Made by a program: the position numbers and the translations under genes
In this document: positions 60,801 to 64,000 of the stretch, piece by piece
Numbering within the stretch: position 1 is the stretch's first letter
Layout: each line of letters begins with the position of its first letter
The notes under the pieces: model-generated
The model's database searches: none
Seen by the model: the letters and a program-made list of their open reading frames with translations, nothing else
What the model was told of the DNA's origin: nothing
Assembly (NCBI GenBank): GCA_034509425.1
Contig: JAVTVJ010000372.1
Location: 124,001 to 188,000 of the forward strand
DNA: 64,000 nt
Source of the DNA: Eopsaltria australis
Lineage: Eukaryota > Chordata > Aves > Passeriformes > Petroicidae
Reading direction: 5' to 3'

Positions 60801-63800
60801 AACATAAATCTCAGATAACTGAAATTCAACATTAGGCTTGATATTAATCCCGTGAAACTGAATAATAAAAATGCTAATTTTAAATTCTAAGCACAATTTC
60901 CGTTTCAAAGACTTGGAGAAGTTTTACATTCTCATATTTACCTCTAAACTCTACCATCCGTCAACAAGTAACTTCACTCTATCCTCCACATTCTACCTTA
61001 AACTGCATTCTACACTTTGCATCAGGAATTATTCCACTTAAGGTACAGAAAAACAAATGTCTATGTACATAAGCCTATTGAGAGAAAATTCTGTGTGAGA
61101 ATATGCTTGAATCTTTTAAATTTATTTTCCAGCCCCACTAGAATCAGGCCATATAAATTAGTATTTTGACTGAAAGATGGATTTTTATAGAATATAAAGT
61201 AGACTTACAGAAAGAGCTACACTCTTTCCCCAGTAATGACAGGTGATTCAGAGAGATATGCTCGAAACCATCAGAAGGAGCTATAGAATTATCTTGCTCT
61301 GAAGGGAAATTCTTAGTTCACATGCTTAACCATGACAATTTGGACCGTTTCAAAACTGTCATCTTTGGTGTAGGTGTCGGCAGGTAACCTATTTATCAAC
61401 ATTTGCATTATACTCTGTGGAGAGCTAAACGTTTAATCAGATGAGTGCCTGATGCTATCTGAATTTCTTTGTGTTCCTCAAGTAATGGCAGCTATTTTAT
61501 CAACCAGTGGTTCTAAACCTTTTGATATGGCAGCTGAAAACCAGACAAGATCCTCCTGGATATGAAATTACTTAAGGTGTTCAAGTTTGTAAATACATAA
61601 ATTGCATCCTTTCTCTATTCTTGTATTGATGTATCTGCTTGTTTCAGTATCTTAAGGTTGTATTCAGATCACCAGCTCAGTCAAGGAAAAAAGTCTTCTT
61701 TTATGTCTTTGTAAAACACTACTTCATAATCCAGCCAGAATAGGACTTCCAGGAGATAAGCAAAACCAGGAGGTACATTAATAAATAGATTAAAACCAGA
61801 GGTCTCAAAAGCTACCTGTGGGTCATATTATACTTTGGTTTTGTTTAGTTAGATTAGTTTTTACATTCAGATATATTGCTATCTTTCAAGTTCAGTGAAT
61901 GCAAGATTAAATAGGCCTGTGCATCTAGTATAATTTCACCCATGGTGGATTGCCTTGTTTAAGCTTCAATTGCTAGCTAAGATGGCTGCAAATCCCCTGT
62001 AAAATCCATATATTATATCCTGCCAGCATACAAGTGTCTTTGATAGCCAAGGAGGTAAAAAATGCATTTGTCTGCCACTGTGTCAGGAATGGATTTCACA
62101 CACAGGCACCCTCCAAATGTCTTCTAGTACTGCAAGAAGAGTAGACCCTCAGTGCTTTTCCTCTTCCTCTGTATTCTAATTGGTTTGTGTGCCTTTATCT
62201 TAGTTCTTCTTATCTCCTCTTCAAAGCACACAATTAGAGCCTCTTCAGTCTCTCTCAGATAAGAGATGGTGTGGCTCTGACCTGTGTTTCTCTGATCCTT
62301 TTTAGCTTCCACTACACGTTCATTGAACTGGAACCACTGGGACTGAATAATAGCTGTTTGCTTCTATTAGTTTTATTGTTGCTGTTGGGAACATACCATT
62401 GCTTGCATTACTACACTACTGATATAATATTTTAACACTGTTCTCCATACTCTTCCTCCATTATGTTACTTCTTTGTTTTTTTGCCCAACTCTGCACATT
62501 GACCACAATCCTGAATTGCTCACAACTACATGCACATTCTCTGCCCACCAAATCCTTACTGTTACAGTGGAATTCATCTTACCTGAATCTAATATCCAAG
62601 CATTGTAGGCCTGAAGTCCACACTAGACTAGGAAATGAGGTACAAATGTTGCATCATGAGTTTAGGAAATGGACAGAGAGGTATTTCAGGAAGCTGCACA
62701 GTAAAGCACTCCGAGGGGTTATGCAGGGTTTAATGTGGCAAAAGTGGGCATTTTAAGGAGCTGAAGTGTTGTATGATAAGAATCTGCTAGATTATGCTGG
62801 CAGAGGAATTCCAGAGAGGAAAATGGATCACAAGGGTTTAATGAACAGGGAAATTAAGAGATTTCAGCAGTAAAGCACTAAAGCAAGACTTAGCAAAATG
62901 CTAGCTGTGAGGAAGAAGTAAAGTTAACAGTGAGATAGTGTGGAGTATGGGTAATGTGCTGAAACAGAAAATAGGAAGAAGAAATGAAAGAACAACATTA
63001 GAAAATAAAATTCTTTAGGTGCAATTGTGGCAAAGAAAAATTAAACAGAGATACTGGATACAAGGGGAAAGAATGCAAAAGGTCAAGGAAAAGAAAGCAA
63101 AATGTCAAGCAGTCAACAGAGAAATAGCTGCTGAGAACATCAAATGACAACAAAGAGGCAGCTTCAGAATAGAGCCAAGTCCTCATATCAGTTGGATTAG
63201 CGCAACTCCATCATGGTCAACCAACTCATTCTTGCCAATAAAGTGGCTCTTAGTGTTACATGTCTCTAAGAAACCCTTCTTTTTCATTGAAATATGCCAT
63301 AATTGGCATGCTGATATGTTGGAAGTGGATGCCAATTTAGAATTCTTCATTCGTGCCAACTAAATAAATAGATGTTTTATTTACCTTGATTAAGCATGTT
63401 TGCAAAGAAGTTTAAAAAAAATTAACTTCTGAAAGTTTTCTTTCTGTTACTAAATAACATCTGAACTAAATACTATTTGAGCAACAGGATGTTCCCTTTC
63501 TTTTTCTGAGCCCCAGCTGCTATTGAAAGATTAACCTTAACCTATTTTTGCAGTTTATACCTTATCTTAGTGTTACATGAGGTTTGGTTTCGTTTGAGTG
63601 ATCAGCATAATGAATCACTACATTGTTGACAGCAGACACAATTGGACAGTCATGCACAAACATAAGACAAAATGCTCCATCTTCACTGAACTCTTTAAAG
63701 AAAGGAGTTATAGCTCAAGTGGCAGCTGTCTGCAACTCGTTATTATCCAGAGGCACGTTTTCCACAGATGTCATGGGCTGATTTTCAAACCCTCAGACCC

Positions 63801-64000
63801 CAGAATGGGAGATCTACACAGAAGGAATTCTGTGCCCAACGTGAGACCATAACCACATAATTTGATACTTAAAATTGGAATCCTGTTATGATGTCAGTCT
63901 AGCCCCTGGGACATCATCAAATGTGTAGGCAGGGCCAGCAAAGGGTAGCATGCTTATACTCAGCACCATTCTTTCTGACCGTGTGTTAGAGTTAAAAAAA

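Larger units (their letters stand above)
43216..64000. other. Intergenic, no gene seen
   Basis: About 21 kb of AT-rich sequence with only short open frames (under about 110 codons) that lack domains and splice support. It holds two copies of a short palindromic repeat, several homopolymer tracts, a (GA)n microsatellite and a GATA-motif cluster, all listed separately. Pieces at 44955-45040 and 45910-45960 faintly resemble old CR1 ends but were too diverged to call. No APOB exon was recognised. Confidence 0.6.

Noticed and set aside
1..64000. Novel multi-gene system, CRISPR array, phage or mitochondrial insertion
   Set aside because: Nothing in the window shows regularly spaced repeats, clustered coding sequences, phage genes or recognisable organelle genes; it is a vertebrate locus with one gene.

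Overview
This looks like nuclear DNA from a bird. It has the mix expected of an avian gene-poor region: AT-rich non-coding sequence, truncated CR1 LINE copies with the typical avian CR1 3' end, a solo avian endogenous-retrovirus LTR of about 1 kb, and one vertebrate gene with a CpG-island promoter. No bacterial or viral gene organisation is present. The species cannot be named; the LTR type suggests a neoavian bird, but that is inference.

The only convincing protein-coding gene is TDRD15 (Tudor domain-containing 15), on the minus strand. Its whole coding sequence lies in one intact exon (26378-32257, 1959 codons) with eight Tudor cores. A splice acceptor sits 5 nt upstream of the ATG. It pairs with a strong donor at 35055 that closes a non-coding first exon inside a CpG island (about 34990-35460). 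The 2.8 kb intron holds one CR1 copy on the opposite strand. The island carries NRF1-, YY1- and GC-box-like sites, a 60-bp tandem duplication, and a 21-bp tandem duplication with two perfect Pol III B-box motifs. Downstream, 23.5-26.4 kb is probably 3' UTR, with at least two possible poly(A) signal regions.

Layout: 1-13.7 kb is intergenic with one CR1 scrap. 13.67-14.67 kb is a solo LTR flanked by a 5-bp target-site duplication. 14.7-23.5 kb is intergenic with four CR1 fragments and an unexplained 215-bp long inverted repeat. 23.5-35.5 kb is TDRD15. 35.5-64 kb is intergenic, with three CR1 fragments (one fusing the endonuclease region to the 3' end through an internal deletion), two copies of a short palindromic repeat, and microsatellites. 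In human, TDRD15 lies near APOB and points away from it. If that order holds here, the right-hand flank leads towards APOB and could hold regulatory DNA, but no APOB exon was recognised.

No operon, CRISPR array, phage or novel multi-gene system is present. The most unusual items are the inverted repeat at 21.8-22.0 kb, the duplicated elements in the TDRD15 promoter, the paired palindromic repeats, and the loss of the Asn of the DYGN-type motif in five of eight Tudor cores.
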